The position numbers were made by a program, and so were the translations under genes. A stretch of 64,000 nucleotides of DNA from positions 22,922,173 through 22,986,172 of the forward strand of contig NC_135562.1 in assembly GCF_964340395.1 (NCBI RefSeq), in the 5' to 3' direction. Below are positions 40,990-52,006 of this stretch, piece after piece. Numbering within the stretch: the stretch's first letter is position 1; each line of letters opens with the position of its first letter. The stretch is from Glandiceps talaboti (Eukaryota > Hemichordata > Enteropneusta > Spengelidae). The notes under the pieces are model-generated. The model saw nothing but the letters and a program-made list of their open reading frames with translations. It had not been told where the DNA came from and searched no databases.

Positions 40990-43081
40990 CAGTACCGTAG
41001 CCTGCGGGGGGGGGGGCAAGGGGGGCAGCTGCCCCCCTCCCCCCCTGAGATTTTGGAAAAAAGAAAGAAAAAAAGCTACTTTTTGAGTACATAGCGATAC
41101 TATTAAAATCGTTATTTACGTGACGATTCCGAGCATGCGCGATTTCAATGGATAGTTCACTAAAGTGACTGTACACTGCTGATTCCTGGCTAATATGTAT
41201 GTTATATCGCTATTGTACGCTGGCTTAACTTTGAATTAAAATGTGTCCAGTTAAAAATTGTAACTTTTTGCAGCAAATTAAAAATTCTTTGCGCGGGAAA
41301 GTACAAAAGAAGTGCGCACATGCACTGTGCATTTTCCGCGAGTAACAGTAGTCTTGATAGTCTCCTTCATTTGAAGATAGCAAGTCGCAATTATAATGTC
41401 AGCGAGTGAAACAAAAAAAAAGACGGATGAAGTCGTTCAACGTGAGGTTGCCTGCTATGCTGCATGCAGTGACTCCGAAGATGCGCTCGATCTTATTTAC
41501 ATCTTGTTCCTTATATTAAAACATTTCATACTAATAAAACGGCAGATCTCTTTTTGGAACATTTGGTGGCCCTGAAAAACTATTAAACTAGGTATGCAGT
41601 TTAAGATCCACTATTTGAAGATATTTTTTTCAATAATTGTGTTCGACGTTGTCTTTGGTTAAAATGTTGTTTGATATAATTATCTCATTGCACACTGACA
41701 CCTAGCGTTATTCCACAATTCATTTTGAAGCGACAATTTGCTATGGAAAGAATGGCCCTGAATTTGTGAACAGACCTGTACCTTCGAAGTCAAAATCCAA
41801 ACTTTATTTTCCATTATAATGATAATGACAATGAGAATTCACCTTGGGTTCCGACATAAACGAGGCCATAACAGTTTTGGGAATTGGGTAAAGAAAATGA
41901 TTATTTTCTTGTGTTACTTATTTGAGAAATACCATCCATTTTTTTACTTTGAATGTGACATCTTTGACTACTTTGAAAGATACGACATTAGGCCAGAAAA
42001 AATGAAAAAGCTGTTCAACCTACCCATATATTTTTTTCTGGTGATGGGCAATATATCCTCATGCGGGCTTCGCATTTTTTTTTTCAAAATTAAGGATATT
42101 TCTTTATATTTTCTGAATAGTACATATAACAATATACATTTGAGTATATTCCAAATTATATATTATCTTATACAGTGGTTTACTTGGCTATGATGTTGCA
42201 TACAAGCATGAATTGAGATTAAATATCCAATGTGCACTAAAAAGAATTGAACAAAAGTTTACGACCATCGGGCCATCAAAAGTCTGAAATTCTTGTAATG
42301 TTTTGCTCTTTATTCGGGATTTTTTGGAACGAAATTAAACTTCAGGAGAAGTCATTTACCATGTGCACATCCGCATAATATCTTTCAGCTTTGCCACAAC
42401 AAAATACACTTAATAATATATAATGCATAGCATAATTGTTTCAATTCTGTTTTTTTATTATGTCTATGGTTTGATATTTTATGCCTCTAAATGGCCTCCT
42501 ACACTGTCTTATTTTCAATTTTGTTTTCACCTTTGGAGTTGTCTCCTCCCAATGCATCATTGTACCATATGATTTTATATTTCCACTGTAGTGTAGGTGA
42601 CAGAAAGGGTGGCTAAAATAATGCTTGAGTTTCAATTGGCGGGCTTAACATTTTTTGAGAAGAGCGGGTGAGAGGAACTACACCATTTGTTTAACCGTAA
42701 ATTGTGTACATTTCCCAACTGTAGCTATGCAGACAAATTGCATGAGATAGTGTCAAGATGACTGAATAAGTTCTATCTAAACTTGACCTGAAATATGTTG
42801 CTATCATTATACAATGTATATGGTTTGTTTTATCCTTGTCAAGCATTGTGAAAAAATGAAATCGACCTACTTACCCAATGTGATGGGTTAGGTTACCCGT
42901 TGACCAGAATTTTTTATTTTTTCTGACCTTACATGTGATATTTAATTGCGTAATCTAAAATATAAATTATGTAAATTGCATGCAAATTTATGTAAACTAG
43001 CACTTTTCTAAATTTTAAATGCATGATTGCACCAAGACAAAGTTCTGCCCCCCTTGGCAATTTGGTCAGGCTACGGCCCTG
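40990..43081. mobile_element. TIR element with CAG..CTG ends, about 2.1 kb
   Basis: The left end is CAGTACCGTAGCCTG and the right end, inverted, CAGGGCCGTAGCCTG, with GGGGCAAGGGGGGCAG just inside. A 5-bp direct repeat GATAC flanks both ends. The termini look hAT-like, but hAT duplications are 8 bp, so the superfamily is open. It contains a small frame at 41396-41575 and no transposase that I recognise. Confidence 0.65.
41396..41575 (+). CDS. Small frame inside the 2.1-kb TIR element
   Basis: 59 codons starting MSASETKKKTDEVVQREVAC and continuing AACSDSEDALDLIYILF. The hydrophilic N-terminal half is plausible protein, while the C-terminal half looks like non-coding AT-rich read-through. It could be the first exon of a lost transposase or captured sequence. 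Confidence 0.2.
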   Translation: MSASETKKKTDEVVQREVACYAACSDSEDALDLIYILFLILKHFILIKRQISFWNIWWP

Positions 43082-43136
43082 GATACATGGGTTCATGGTG
43101 TTTGTGTGGGTCCCGTGCTCCTGATTGGTTCATTGC

Positions 43137-43307
43137 TTTGTTTGTTTGTTTGTTTGTTTGTTTGATTGTTTGTTTGTTTGCGTGTTCGTGTGTTTGTGCG
43201 TGCGTGCGTGTGTGTGTGTGTTTGTTTGTTTGTTTGTCTGTTTGTTTGTTTGTTTGTTTGTTTGTTTGCTTGCTTGCCTGTTTGCTTATTTGTTTGCTTT
43301 CTTGTAG
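43137..43307. repeat. (TTTG)n microsatellite
   Basis: Mostly TTTG units with a central CGTG/TGTG stretch, ending 80 bp before exon 3. Confidence 0.96.
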
Positions 43308-43387
43308 ATGGAATTTCTTCACGTGTAGTCATATAATGTGTAAGTGACATACAACGTGCTATCTCTTTGCTCCCCTCACATATACAG

Positions 43388-43552
43388 GTAACTGGTGCGA
43401 TCAAGTTTTCGACACAGTAGCCTGGTATTCTATTCCCGAAAAACCGACAGATGGCGTTGTAAAACTGAGTACAATCTATGGACACGACCTTACGACTAAT
43501 ATCACTGAATATCACATAATGATCAACATCACCTGGACCCTGTATATTGCCA
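43388..43552 (+). CDS. Exon 3: start of IL-17R-like domain 1
   Basis: The acceptor is CCCCTCACATATACAG and the donor A|GTGAGT, phase 1 to 1. The peptide opens GNWCDQVFDTVAWYSIPEKP and closes with MINITWTLYIA. The WTL strand with hydrophobic neighbours matches the first conserved beta-strand of IL-17R domain 1. Two NxT sites (NITE, NITW) indicate an extracellular position. Confidence 0.75.
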
Positions 43553-43659
43553 GTGAGTTTGTTTCAATAAATATGTCCCTATCTACCCACCTACCTACCT
43601 ACCTAACTACCTACGTATATACATACATCTTCTTTTCTTATCTTCTAAGTCTTGTTGTG

Positions 43660-43694
<35 letters not shown>

Positions 43695-43715
43695 GACAGA
43701 CAGACGGACAGGTCG
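43660..43715. repeat. (CAGA/CGGA)n microsatellite
   Basis: GACAGACAGACA and GACGGACA units just after exon 3. Confidence 0.9.
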
Positions 43716-45876
43716 AATGCGCATTACCTATTTATAGAGAAAATATTACTACTGACAATCGATAAATAAGCAATTCCATTTGAAAATAAATACTTGGTGG
43801 AGATACGGTCAGTTTCTCTAGCCTGGGGGGGGGGGCAGTGGATTCTTAAATCGGGCCGACAAAACCTCAATGACCCCCCCTATCTGTAAAACCAAAAACA
43901 GGCTGAACCCCCCCCCCCCCCCCATCACTTAATTCTAAAACATGATGACCCCCTACCACCACATAATAATATTCACATGACAGGTATTTTTTGATCGTGA
44001 CTCAGTGTGGACTGCGTGACTGTCTTGCATCTACTTCATAAGATCCCCGGGTTAGCACTATCATAATTATAATTATTGAATACACAGGGTAAATATATTC
44101 CAAAAGAAGTTTAATAGCATCTTGACAGTGAAAGGTGGGGGGGGAGCTTGAGAAGAGAATATGTACATCTCTTATGGGGGGTCCTAGAAGCCCAGGAGGT
44201 TTTTAACTCTGAAAAGTCAATTTTGAGACTATTCAGACAAATAATTTCCAAGTTTTACAAGACAGCACCAACATGTGAAAAGCAACTACATAGGGTTGTA
44301 TAGTTTGATAGCATCTTGACAGTAAGAGGTAGGGGGAAAGCTTCAGACTGGGATGTGTACACCTCATGTGGAGGGAGTTCCTAGGCCCGGGTCTCCCCCT
44401 AGAAGCCCTGGAGGTTTTTCATTCTGAAAAGTCACTATTCAGACCCTTTCAGACAATAATTTCCAAGCTTTACAAGACAGCACCAACAAGTAAAAAGCAA
44501 CTACATAGGATTGAAATACTTTTGAAATATACTTTGACAGCATCTTGACAGTTAGAGTGGAAGAGCTAGAGACTGGGATATGTCCACCTCATATGGGTAG
44601 TCCGAGGGGTGTCCCTCTAGAAGCCCTGGAGGATTTTTACCCTTATAGCCAATATTTAGGCTATTCAGACCCTTTCAAGCAATAACTCAATCCATGCTTT
44701 ACAAGACAGCACCATCAAGTATCAGAAACAATTCTTTATAACTTACATAGGGTTAAAATATGTTCTTAAAAAGTTAAATAGCATCATTATATACATGTAG
44801 TAAAGGTCAGCACCTCTAATGGGGTAGTATCATTGGTAGGGAAGATTTGAAGTTTAAGGCAATTTTAGACTATCTTGGCAAACATTCCACATCTTTAAAA
44901 GACAATATCATCTCAAATTAGAATAGGGTGAAAATATTTAAGAAAGGTTTAATACCATTATGACAGTGAAATGGTTGTTGGTGCATCTGATTGTTGGTTG
45001 AATGTATGAGCGACCTCTAGGGGTGAGGGAGTCCTTGTGGTTTCCCCCCTGGCAGATTTAAGTTAGGTGCGGAACTGTGTCTTTCCCTAAGGTATGTAGC
45101 TAAACTCTTTGTATTACCTATGGGAGCTAAACTAGCTAAACTACAGAAACACAGCTAAACTACATGACTTTAGCGAAGACATATTGTTCTAAATTTCATA
45201 AACTATCCGCTAATTAGACAGACCGTCCTTGGTTTAAAAAAGTTTTACAAGGATATATCCGCTAATTATCACCTCTAAATATCGTTCTAAACTTTATAAA
45301 CTTTATAAAATATCCGCTTATATTAGACAGGCCGTCTGTATTGAAAATGATTTTACAAGGATATATCCGTTAATTATCGCATCTAAATATCGTTCTAAAC
45401 CACTAATTAGACAGGCCGTCCCTAGTAAAAATAATTTTACAAGGATATATCAACTCATTATCGCGTCCAAATATCGTTCTAAACTTTATAAACTTTATAA
45501 AATATCCGCTAATTAGACAGACCGTCCTTGGTTAAAAAAGTTTTACAAGGATATATCAACTAATTATCGCGTCTAAATATCGTTCTAAACTTTATAAACT
45601 TTATAAACTATCCGCTAATTAGACAGGCTGTTCCTAGTGAAAATAACTTTACAAGGATATATCCGCTAATTATCGCGTCTAAATATCGTTCTAAACTTTA
45701 TAAACTTTATTCAGTGTTCTGAACAAGGAGGTGATAATCTTTGTGTTTTTATAACAATTAAAGCTACCAACATTTCAATTGTTACACTTATGGGAAAAGT
45801 AATCGTACAACACTGACCCACCATTGAATTCATTGTACAGTATCGAGTACAACAATGACAATATCAAACAACTCAC

Positions 45877-46172
45877 TGGAGCATCCGTAATATCATTGTC
45901 TCTGACTTCCAATCCCTCATCCACGGCTAGTCTTGCTGCTAGACGTTCGGGCATTCTTTCCGATACCATAAGCGAACGAAGTTCGCAGTGAGGGCCGGAT
46001 GTTTCATCCTCGATAGCGATGTTCCGTCGTGTGTCGTATTGTATCGGAAGAACATCCGAGCTCTAGCAGATAGACTAATCCACGGCGTGCTTCTCACTCA
46101 CAACTAAAACGAACCTATAATTATCAATGTCAGTCCAGGTTAACTTCATCTCCAGTTCGATTGCAGGAAACG
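45877..46172 (-). pseudogene. Exon-like sequence inside the foldback element, split by a MITE
   Basis: On the minus strand an acceptor (CTGTTCTTTTGCAG, ending 46173) opens a frame: FPAIELEMKLTWTDIDNYRF, then VLVVSEKHAV. After skipping the MITE and one 9-bp repeat it continues DEGLEVRDNDITDAP to a CCA|GTGAGT donor at 45877. The frame is exactly restored by removing the insertion. I do not recognise the family. It is either an exon of the element's own lost gene or a captured host exon. Confidence 0.5.
45928..46077. mobile_element. MULE-like MITE, copy 2
   Basis: 150 bp, from TAGTCTTGCTGCTAGAC to CTCTAGCAGATAGACTA, flanked by a perfect 9-bp duplication ATCCACGGC (45919-45927 and 46078-46086). 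It shares CGAACGAAGTTCGCAGTGAG with copy 1. It is nested in the foldback element. Confidence 0.88.
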
Positions 46173-47493
46173 CTGCAAAAGAACAGTCAGACAAAAGCGA
46201 ACGTGGTAAGCCTCCAAGGACGGTCTGTCTAATTAGTGGATATTTTATAAAAGTTTAGAACGATATTTAGACTCGATAATTAGCGGATAGTTTATAAAGT
46301 TTAGAGCGATATTTAGACGCGCTAATTAGCGGATATATCCTTGTAAAACCTTTGTAACCAGGGACGGCCGGTCTATTTAGCGGATAGTTTATGCAGTTTA
46401 TAAAGTTTAGAACGATATTTAGACGCGAGAATTAGCGGATAGTTTATAAAGTTTAGAACGATATTTAGATGCGCTAATTAGTGCGATAATTAGCGCGTAA
46501 TGTATGACGTTTAGAACGATATTCGGATGCGATAAAGCTTCTAAAGTTTGGAACGATATTTAGAGTTTAGATTTAGATTTAGACACTTCTAATTTAGCTT
46601 TCTAATCTTCTAGCTAAACTTTCTAAACTGGCTAAAACACAATTCCGCACCTTAATGGCAGATCTGGAGTTTTTTGCTTCTATTTCGGCAATGTTTAGGT
46701 TATTCATAGCTTCTGAGGTAATATTTCCAAGCTTCGAAAAGCTAACGTAAATGTAAGTTCTGAATGCCCATGTCACATAACAATGGGCCCGTAACATTGG
46801 TTATAGGGACATTACTATTGCATGTATAGTAAAATCACCGGTATGTTAGAGAACTTTAGGTGGTCATACCTAGTGTATAATAGAAACTGGAATCTGATGA
46901 GATGTGGTGATTTGTAGTGTCAATAACATGTAGTGTACAAAATAGAAAGTGTATTAATCCCTTCTGACAATTAAGTTCATACTGACGAGTAGAACAATTA
47001 GATTAACTTCTTTTATAAACTATCTATGAAGATTACCATTACGAAACCTTCAAGTTCACTTTTGCCCCAAAGTGCAATATAAGTGAAGCATTGATTGTTA
47101 AACAGCCAAGCATTTACAAGACATGTTCTGTAACTAGTGTGGTAGCTAGGTAATACATGTATATGTATAGTTATGTTTGAAATATTAAGTAATGTTAAAG
47201 AATTCATGTAAGAAACATGGACATCAACACATATTTACATGTACCACATTTCAGACAAGGCTATATGCCATTGTAGAAAAGGATTTTTTCTCCCATCACA
47301 ATCCAAAACACAATGCCCCCCCCCCCATCCACAATTTTCAAAAGAGCATGAGCCCCCCCCCCCCCTACTGCCAATTTCAAAAACAGGGTGACCCCCACTA
47401 CAAATCCACCCCCCGGCCAAAGAAACTGACCGGTCCCTAATTTCATCATTTCCATCCTGTCTCTAACATATGACGTCATGTGTTTGTCCATAG

Positions 47494-47621
47494 GACCAGA
47501 CATTATCAAAGGTTTTGATGTCTTGTTGAGAGGCATGACGAATGGAGGCAAATATGATTACTTCAATCAACAACTGTGTTTCACTTTCGACTTGTCCCAA
47601 ACAGATTTCTCTCAAGCCAAT
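47494..47621 (+). CDS. Exon 4: IL-17R-like domain 1, middle
   Basis: The acceptor is TTTGTCCATAG and the donor AAT|GTAAGT, phase 1 to 0. It encodes RPDIIKGFDVLLRGM and then QLCFTFDLSQTDFSQAN. The 'GF.V.L' strand followed by 'LCF.F.LS' is the pattern of IL-17R domain 1, where a cysteine sits on a strand before a variable loop. Confidence 0.75.
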
Positions 47622-47751
47622 GTAAGTTGGAAACAGAGAATATATATGCCAAAGAATTATTGTTGTCAAATGTTCTCCTGATATGTGAAACAGTTCAGGG
47701 AATAAAATCATCACTGTTATATCTCTAGTCGCTTTCTCTCATTAGAATGTT

Positions 47752-47753
<2 letters not shown>

Positions 47754-47850
<97 letters not shown>

Positions 47851-47853
47851 ACG

Positions 47854-47887
<34 letters not shown>

Positions 47888-47890
47888 ACA
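47754..47890. repeat. (GA)n(CA)n compound microsatellite
   Basis: About 45 GA units followed by about 17 CA units and a degenerate CAGACACA tail, 130 bp after exon 4. Confidence 0.97.
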
Positions 47891-47929
47891 CAGACACACA
47901 CAGAAAAAGAGACACAGAGAGACACAGGA

Positions 47930-48146
47930 GATCTAAATCTCAAAGTTCACTATCATACCCCATATTTTCCTGTGTTGTCGCACAGACCTATTTTCTACTG
48001 GTTACTGATAGGTCAGTGGCAGTAATAATCAACTTTGGTGCATACTAATTAATACTTATTAACATCTACCCAAGTTGATTGACACTGCCACTGACCTATC
48101 AGTAACTAGTAAGAAAATAAGTCTGTACTTGAGATTTAGATTTTCT
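47930..48146. mobile_element. Foldback MITE, about 217 bp
   Basis: The inner arms ACTGATAGGTCAGTGGCAGT (48004) and ACTGCCACTGACCTATCAGT (48086) are perfect inverted copies within longer arms. The outer ends CTAAATCTCAA and TTGAGATTTAG match. It lies in intron 4. Confidence 0.75.
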
Positions 48147-48296
48147 GGCAGTGATGGTTGATTAATAAGAAATTATGAGAATATTTCGACATATGTGAAT
48201 GATACAACGACTTGAGATTAGGCAATTACAGTAAAAAAAAATTAAAAAAAAGCAGATACGGTCTACATCAAGTAGGCAGTAGGTCAAGATAGTATC

Positions 48297-48403
48297 TAGT
48301 CTTGCTGCTAGACATTCCGAGTCGGGCTTTCTTCCAATACGATAAGGGAACGGAGTTTGTCGTATTTTATCGGAAGAACAGCCAAGGTCTAGCAGCTAGA
48401 CTA
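48297..48403. mobile_element. MULE-like MITE, copy 3 (internally deleted)
   Basis: 107 bp from TAGTCTTGCTGCTAGAC to GTCTAGCAGCTAGACTA. The flanking 9-mers GATAGTATC and GAGAGTGTC agree at 7 of 9 positions, as expected of an older duplication. It lacks part of the interior of copies 1 and 2. Confidence 0.8.
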
Positions 48404-48513
48404 GAGAGTGTCTATCAGTCAATGTTATCATAGTGACAATGTTTGGTGGAGTGTGAATGCTAACTATCAAACATATATTACTTACAATTATATAAATATA
48501 GATACATGTAAAT

Positions 48514-48527
48514 GTGTGTGTGTGTGC

Positions 48528-48590
<63 letters not shown>
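48514..48590. repeat. (GT)n microsatellite
   Basis: About 37 GT units, 180 bp before exon 5. Confidence 0.97.
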
Positions 48591-48592
<2 letters not shown>

Positions 48593-48771
48593 CTATATAC
48601 TTGTGTGAGTGTTATAATTATGGGATATGTCTGTTTGACGTGTATCAATGTCTGTATACCTATTTACATAATTATGTGCATGTATATAATAATCAGTATT
48701 TAGATGTATCATATATAAATATGTATAGAATGTCTGAATACATATATTTCATATTATTCTAAATTCACCAG

Positions 48772-48931
48772 GGTATGTATGTGTATTATTATTTTGACTG
48801 CTATCGACCTTTGTCACCTTCCTGTGAGTATGACATCACAGTTCGTACTTTACCAATAACGAACGAGACATCGGATGATGGTGAAACCGGCCCTAATTCA
48901 ACTACTTGGAACACACGTTATAGAACACCTT
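48772..48931 (+). CDS. Exon 5: IL-17R-like domain 1, C-terminal half
   Basis: The acceptor is AAATTCACCAG and the donor CCT T|GTAAGT, phase 0 to 1. It encodes GMYVYYYFDCYRPLSPSCEY followed by DITVRTLPITNETSDD and ends NTRYRTP. The 'YxITVRTLP' strand plus a terminal 'TP' before cysteine is the strongest IL-17R-family feature in the window. Confidence 0.78.
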
Positions 48932-49200
48932 GTAAGTAGATAGTATTTAATCATCTTTCCAATAGCTGGCATCTACTTATCATAATATGCAGCCTTTTAT
49001 TTGCCATTCTTTATTTCATTGTTTGGAATTTATCCCAAATGTGATGATGTCTTACTCGTGAAAACCAAAAATCTGTGTGTTGGGGGTTGGGGGTGGGGGG
49101 TGGGGGGTGGATGGAGTGATGGATGGATGGATGGATGGATAGATGGATGCAATGCAGTACAATTTAATGTAATGAAATGAAATGTACTCATCGGTTACAG

Positions 49201-49254
49201 CATGTGGTGATGATCGTGTAAGTGGAACAACGGAATGTGGTGTCAAGCCTGGGG
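49201..49254 (+). CDS. Exon 6: domain 1-2 linker
   Basis: The acceptor is TCGGTTACAG and the donor GGG G|GTAAGT, phase 1 to 1. It encodes SCGDDRVSGTTECGVKPG with two cysteines, completing the TPSC motif begun in exon 5. The 3' end and donor are the founder of the 26-bp array that follows. Confidence 0.7.
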
Positions 49255-49909
49255 GTAAGTACTCAGTATTAAATCTGGTGGTAAGTGCGTAATGTTAAAC
49301 ATGCTGGAAAGTAGACTGTTAAACGTGATGGTAAGTGTACAGCGTTACATAGTAAGTACATAGTGTTAAACCTGCTTGTAAGTAATAGTGTTCAACTTTG
49401 TGGTAATTACTCGATGGTGGCAAGTAGACAGTGCTAAACCTGGTAGTAGCTAGCTCAACAGTTTTAAACCAGATAATAATTATATAATGTAAATACACAG
49501 TATTAAACTTGTTGGTAAGTACACATTGTTAAACTTACTGATACGTACATTGTGTTAAACTTGGTGGTAAGTACGTAGTGTTAAACTTAGTGGTAAGTAC
49601 ATCGTGTTAAACTTGGTGGTAAGTACACAGTGTTAAACTTACTGATACGTACATTGTGTTAAACTTGGTGGTAAGTACGTAGTGTTAAACTTAGTGGTAA
49701 GTACATCGTGTTAAACTTGGTGGTAAGTACACAGTGTTAAACTTACTGATACGTACATTGTGTTAAACTTGGTGGTAAGTACGTAGTGTTAAACTTACTG
49801 ATACGTACATTGTGATAAACTTGGTGGTAAGTACACAGTGTTAAACCTATTCATACGCACATTGTGTTAAACTTGGTGGTAAGTACATCGTGTTAAACTT
49901 GTTGGTACG
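49255..49909 (+). repeat. 26-bp array copying the exon 6 donor (left part)
   Basis: A unit of about 26 bp, GTTAAACTTGGTGGTAAGTAC plus 5 bp, is repeated about 25 times. It matches the exon 6 end and donor (GTCAAGCCTGGGGGTAAGTAC), so most units carry GGTAAGT. Units decay, with GATACGTAC variants replacing the donor in some. The array is interrupted by a TIR element and resumes at 50932. Confidence 0.85.
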
Positions 49910-49913
49910 GGAG

Positions 49914-50407
49914 CCTTCAGTATTTACAAGGGGGAGGGCCGGAGGAATTGGAATGGTCACATTTTACAAACCTGTTCTTGGGGGAGGGTCATATTTTGCA
50001 TTACAATGTTTGGGGAGGGTCACATTTTACAATCAGTAGTTTTGTAACCAAAGAAAATTCAATTATTGTCAATTTATAATTTAAGTATACTTGAGTATAT
50101 TTTAAGTTTAATTGAAATGTACTTGGCATTCCAAAGTATACTTTAAGTATAGAATAAGTCAAGTTTAAGCATACTTTTTACCATTTCATTTTGGTAAGGG
50201 TTGTTTTGTGTGTTTTGAGTTGTAAAGTGAAATGAGTATTCAACATTTATTTTTACGAATACTTTACATGCCAAAATACAAAAAATAAAACTACATATAT
50301 TGTTGGAAAATTGTTTAATAAAACGATGCATATTGTTGAGTGTACCATCTCACTTTATCATTCACACTGTCCGTGAATGTTTGTTTAAATATGATGGTGA
50401 TGGTAGC

Positions 50408-50460
<53 letters not shown>

Positions 50461-50929
50461 AGTTTTGAATGTCATAGAGAACACAGACAGTGATACATGT
50501 ACTAACTCAAGTAGTGACAGTGAGTCAGATTAGAGTGACACTGATAATGACACTACTGAACTTTTACGAGTGACCAGGCCAGACAGAGTATGCACAACAT
50601 GGAAAGCACATTTTAGATACTAAATAGATTGTGTATGATTATAAGAGAAATGTAACTAGCCAGTCTTTTAGTGTTTGTCTCTTTATATGTACAAATATTG
50701 CTTTCTAATACAGAGTCAAAATTATTTATTTTGTATGTATACATATAATGGGAATATTGATTAACTTTCAGTAAAAGTAATTGTCATGGGGAGGGTCATG
50801 TTTAACAAAATGGGACAAAAGGGGGGGGTCACTTTTTACAAATGGAGAATAGGGGAGGGTCATATTTATTTATTTAACAAACCATGTGTGATTTCCTCCG
50901 CCGCCCCCTTGTAAATACTGAAGGCTCCC
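49914..50929. mobile_element. Harbinger-like TIR element, about 1 kb, inside the exon 6 donor array
   Basis: The ends GGGAGCCTTCAGTATTTACA are inverted copies, flanked by TAC and TAA in a host unit GGTAAGTAC, consistent with a 3-bp TAA duplication. G-rich GGGAGGGTCA blocks repeat inside both ends. The interior has an acidic frame with (GAT)n. A solo end of the same family is at 52981. Confidence 0.75.
50300..50533 (+). CDS. Acidic frame inside the TIR element
   Basis: 77 codons. The C-terminal part reads VRECLFKYDGDGS, a run of about 17 aspartates from (GAT)n, then LVLNVIENTDSDTCTNSSSD and ESD-stop. It ends in a composed acidic tail rather than pure repeat. It may be a captured host C-terminus or a transposon accessory remnant. 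The start codon is uncertain. Confidence 0.25.
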
Positions 50930-50931
50930 TA

Positions 50932-51052
50932 AGTACATCGTGTTAAACTTGGTGGTAAGTACACATTGTTAAACTTACTGATACGTACATTGTGTTAAAC
51001 TAAGTGGTGAGTACATCGTGTTAAAGTTGGTGGTAAGTATAGACAGTGTTAA
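50932..51052 (+). repeat. 26-bp donor array (right part)
   Basis: Four to five further units of the same 26-bp repeat continue after the inserted TIR element, including GGTAAGT donors, and stop about 45 bp before exon 7. Confidence 0.8.
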
Positions 51053-51097
51053 ACCATTTATACCCCTTTTCTAAAGACAATGTATTTTATGTTATAG

Positions 51098-51288
51098 AAG
51101 AGCCAGGTCATTGGCGACCTCGATATCTGTTGGCCTTATCACCAACTTACCACACTATCAAGGTTGTTTTTGATCTGCCGCCGAAAAGTTATAACTTGGA
51201 CAAGTTTAAAGTCGACGTCTTGGACTATACTTGGGAAAGTGACTCTTGTCGACAAAACAATGCTATTGCGTCCACGTGGATCTTACCT
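51098..51288 (+). CDS. Exon 7: IL-17R-like domain 2, first half
   Basis: The acceptor is TTATGTTATAG and the donor CCT|GTGAGT, phase 1 to 0. It encodes EEPGHWRPRYLLALSPTYHT, then a strand IKVVFDLPPKSYNLDKFKVD, then DSCRQNN. A W-x-P opening, an alternating hydrophobic strand, a proline pair and a later cysteine match the second fibronectin-like domain of IL-17 receptors. Confidence 0.75.
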
Positions 51289-51531
51289 GTGAGTTCATAT
51301 ATCCTTCTAATTGTTCACAATCTATATATATATATATATACAAACAAGTTACTGTTACCATGGTAACGGATCAACAATATCGTTGAGTCATGTCACCTGT
51401 GAAAAGATAAGTCCAACCAAACATATACCTTTCAAACCATTCAACTAAGTGACTTTAAAATATATTCAATATAAATGCGAAAAATAGAATGTAGTGAAGT
51501 TCAATAGAAAGCCTACTACAACACATAGATT

Positions 51532-51652
51532 TCTGTATGCAGCACGATTACTAAATAACCACTGTCCCCTAACACATATTCATTATACATCGATTTCTGT
51601 ATGCAGCACGATTACTAAATAACCACTGTCCCCTAACACATATTCATTTACT
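51532..51652. repeat. Tandem duplication of about 60 bp in intron 7
   Basis: GATTTCTGTATGCAGCACGA to CTAACACATATTCATT occurs twice in direct orientation (51532 and 51591). Confidence 0.9.
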
Positions 51653-52006
51653 CACTTAACTCTTCACCCCTTCACTCACTATGCACAGCACAAACACAAG
51701 CGCATTCAATAGTTCAATGAAGGATAAAAAAGTAAATTCTTATACTTAGGCCTCAGACCCCCCCCCCTCCCCTTGTAACTAAATTGACCAAAATTAACAA
51801 TTGTTTCCGACAGCACAGTCAATTTTATATTAGTACGTAGTATTATGTAGTGCTATGAATATTAGAACGAAAATTCTTCCATTTCTCAATTTGACATTTT
51901 TGAAGAAAAATTTGTATTTAGGGGTACAGAACATCCATTAAAAGTAGTTTGTGAGATGAGAGCTAAAATGGCTCAAACTCGCCCCCCCCCCCCTCAGTAA
52001 AAGCGT

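Larger units (their letters stand above)
45058..46655. mobile_element. Foldback element with tandem-repeat arms, 1598 bp
   Basis: The ends TTAAGTTAGGTGCGGAA and TTCCGCACCTTAA are inverted. Each arm holds tandem units of about 100 bp (AATATCCGCTAATTAGACAG, CGTCTAAATATCGTTCTAAA), in direct sense at 45130-45715 and inverted at 46205-46600. A perfect 8-bp duplication TGGCAGAT (45050-45057 and 46656-46663) flanks it. Removing the element restores a host-repeat sequence (GGCAGATCTGGAG) also found intact near 34740. The centre carries exon-like sequence and a MITE. Confidence 0.88.
43797..47437 (+). mobile_element. Dispersed long repeat, copy D/E: Harbinger-like element with nested insertion
   Basis: The left end ACGGTCAGTTTCTCTAGCC and the right end, inverted, CCGGTCAGTTTCTTTGGCC are terminal repeats; TAA follows the right end. 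The interior has C-rich blocks at both ends, three 225-bp units (44100-44800), the shared flank (44800-45050) and, after the nested foldback element, the remainder with ATGTCACATAAC (46760) and TTGTCAATAACATGTAGTG-type sequence. It fills most of intron 3. No transposase is seen. Confidence 0.65.
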
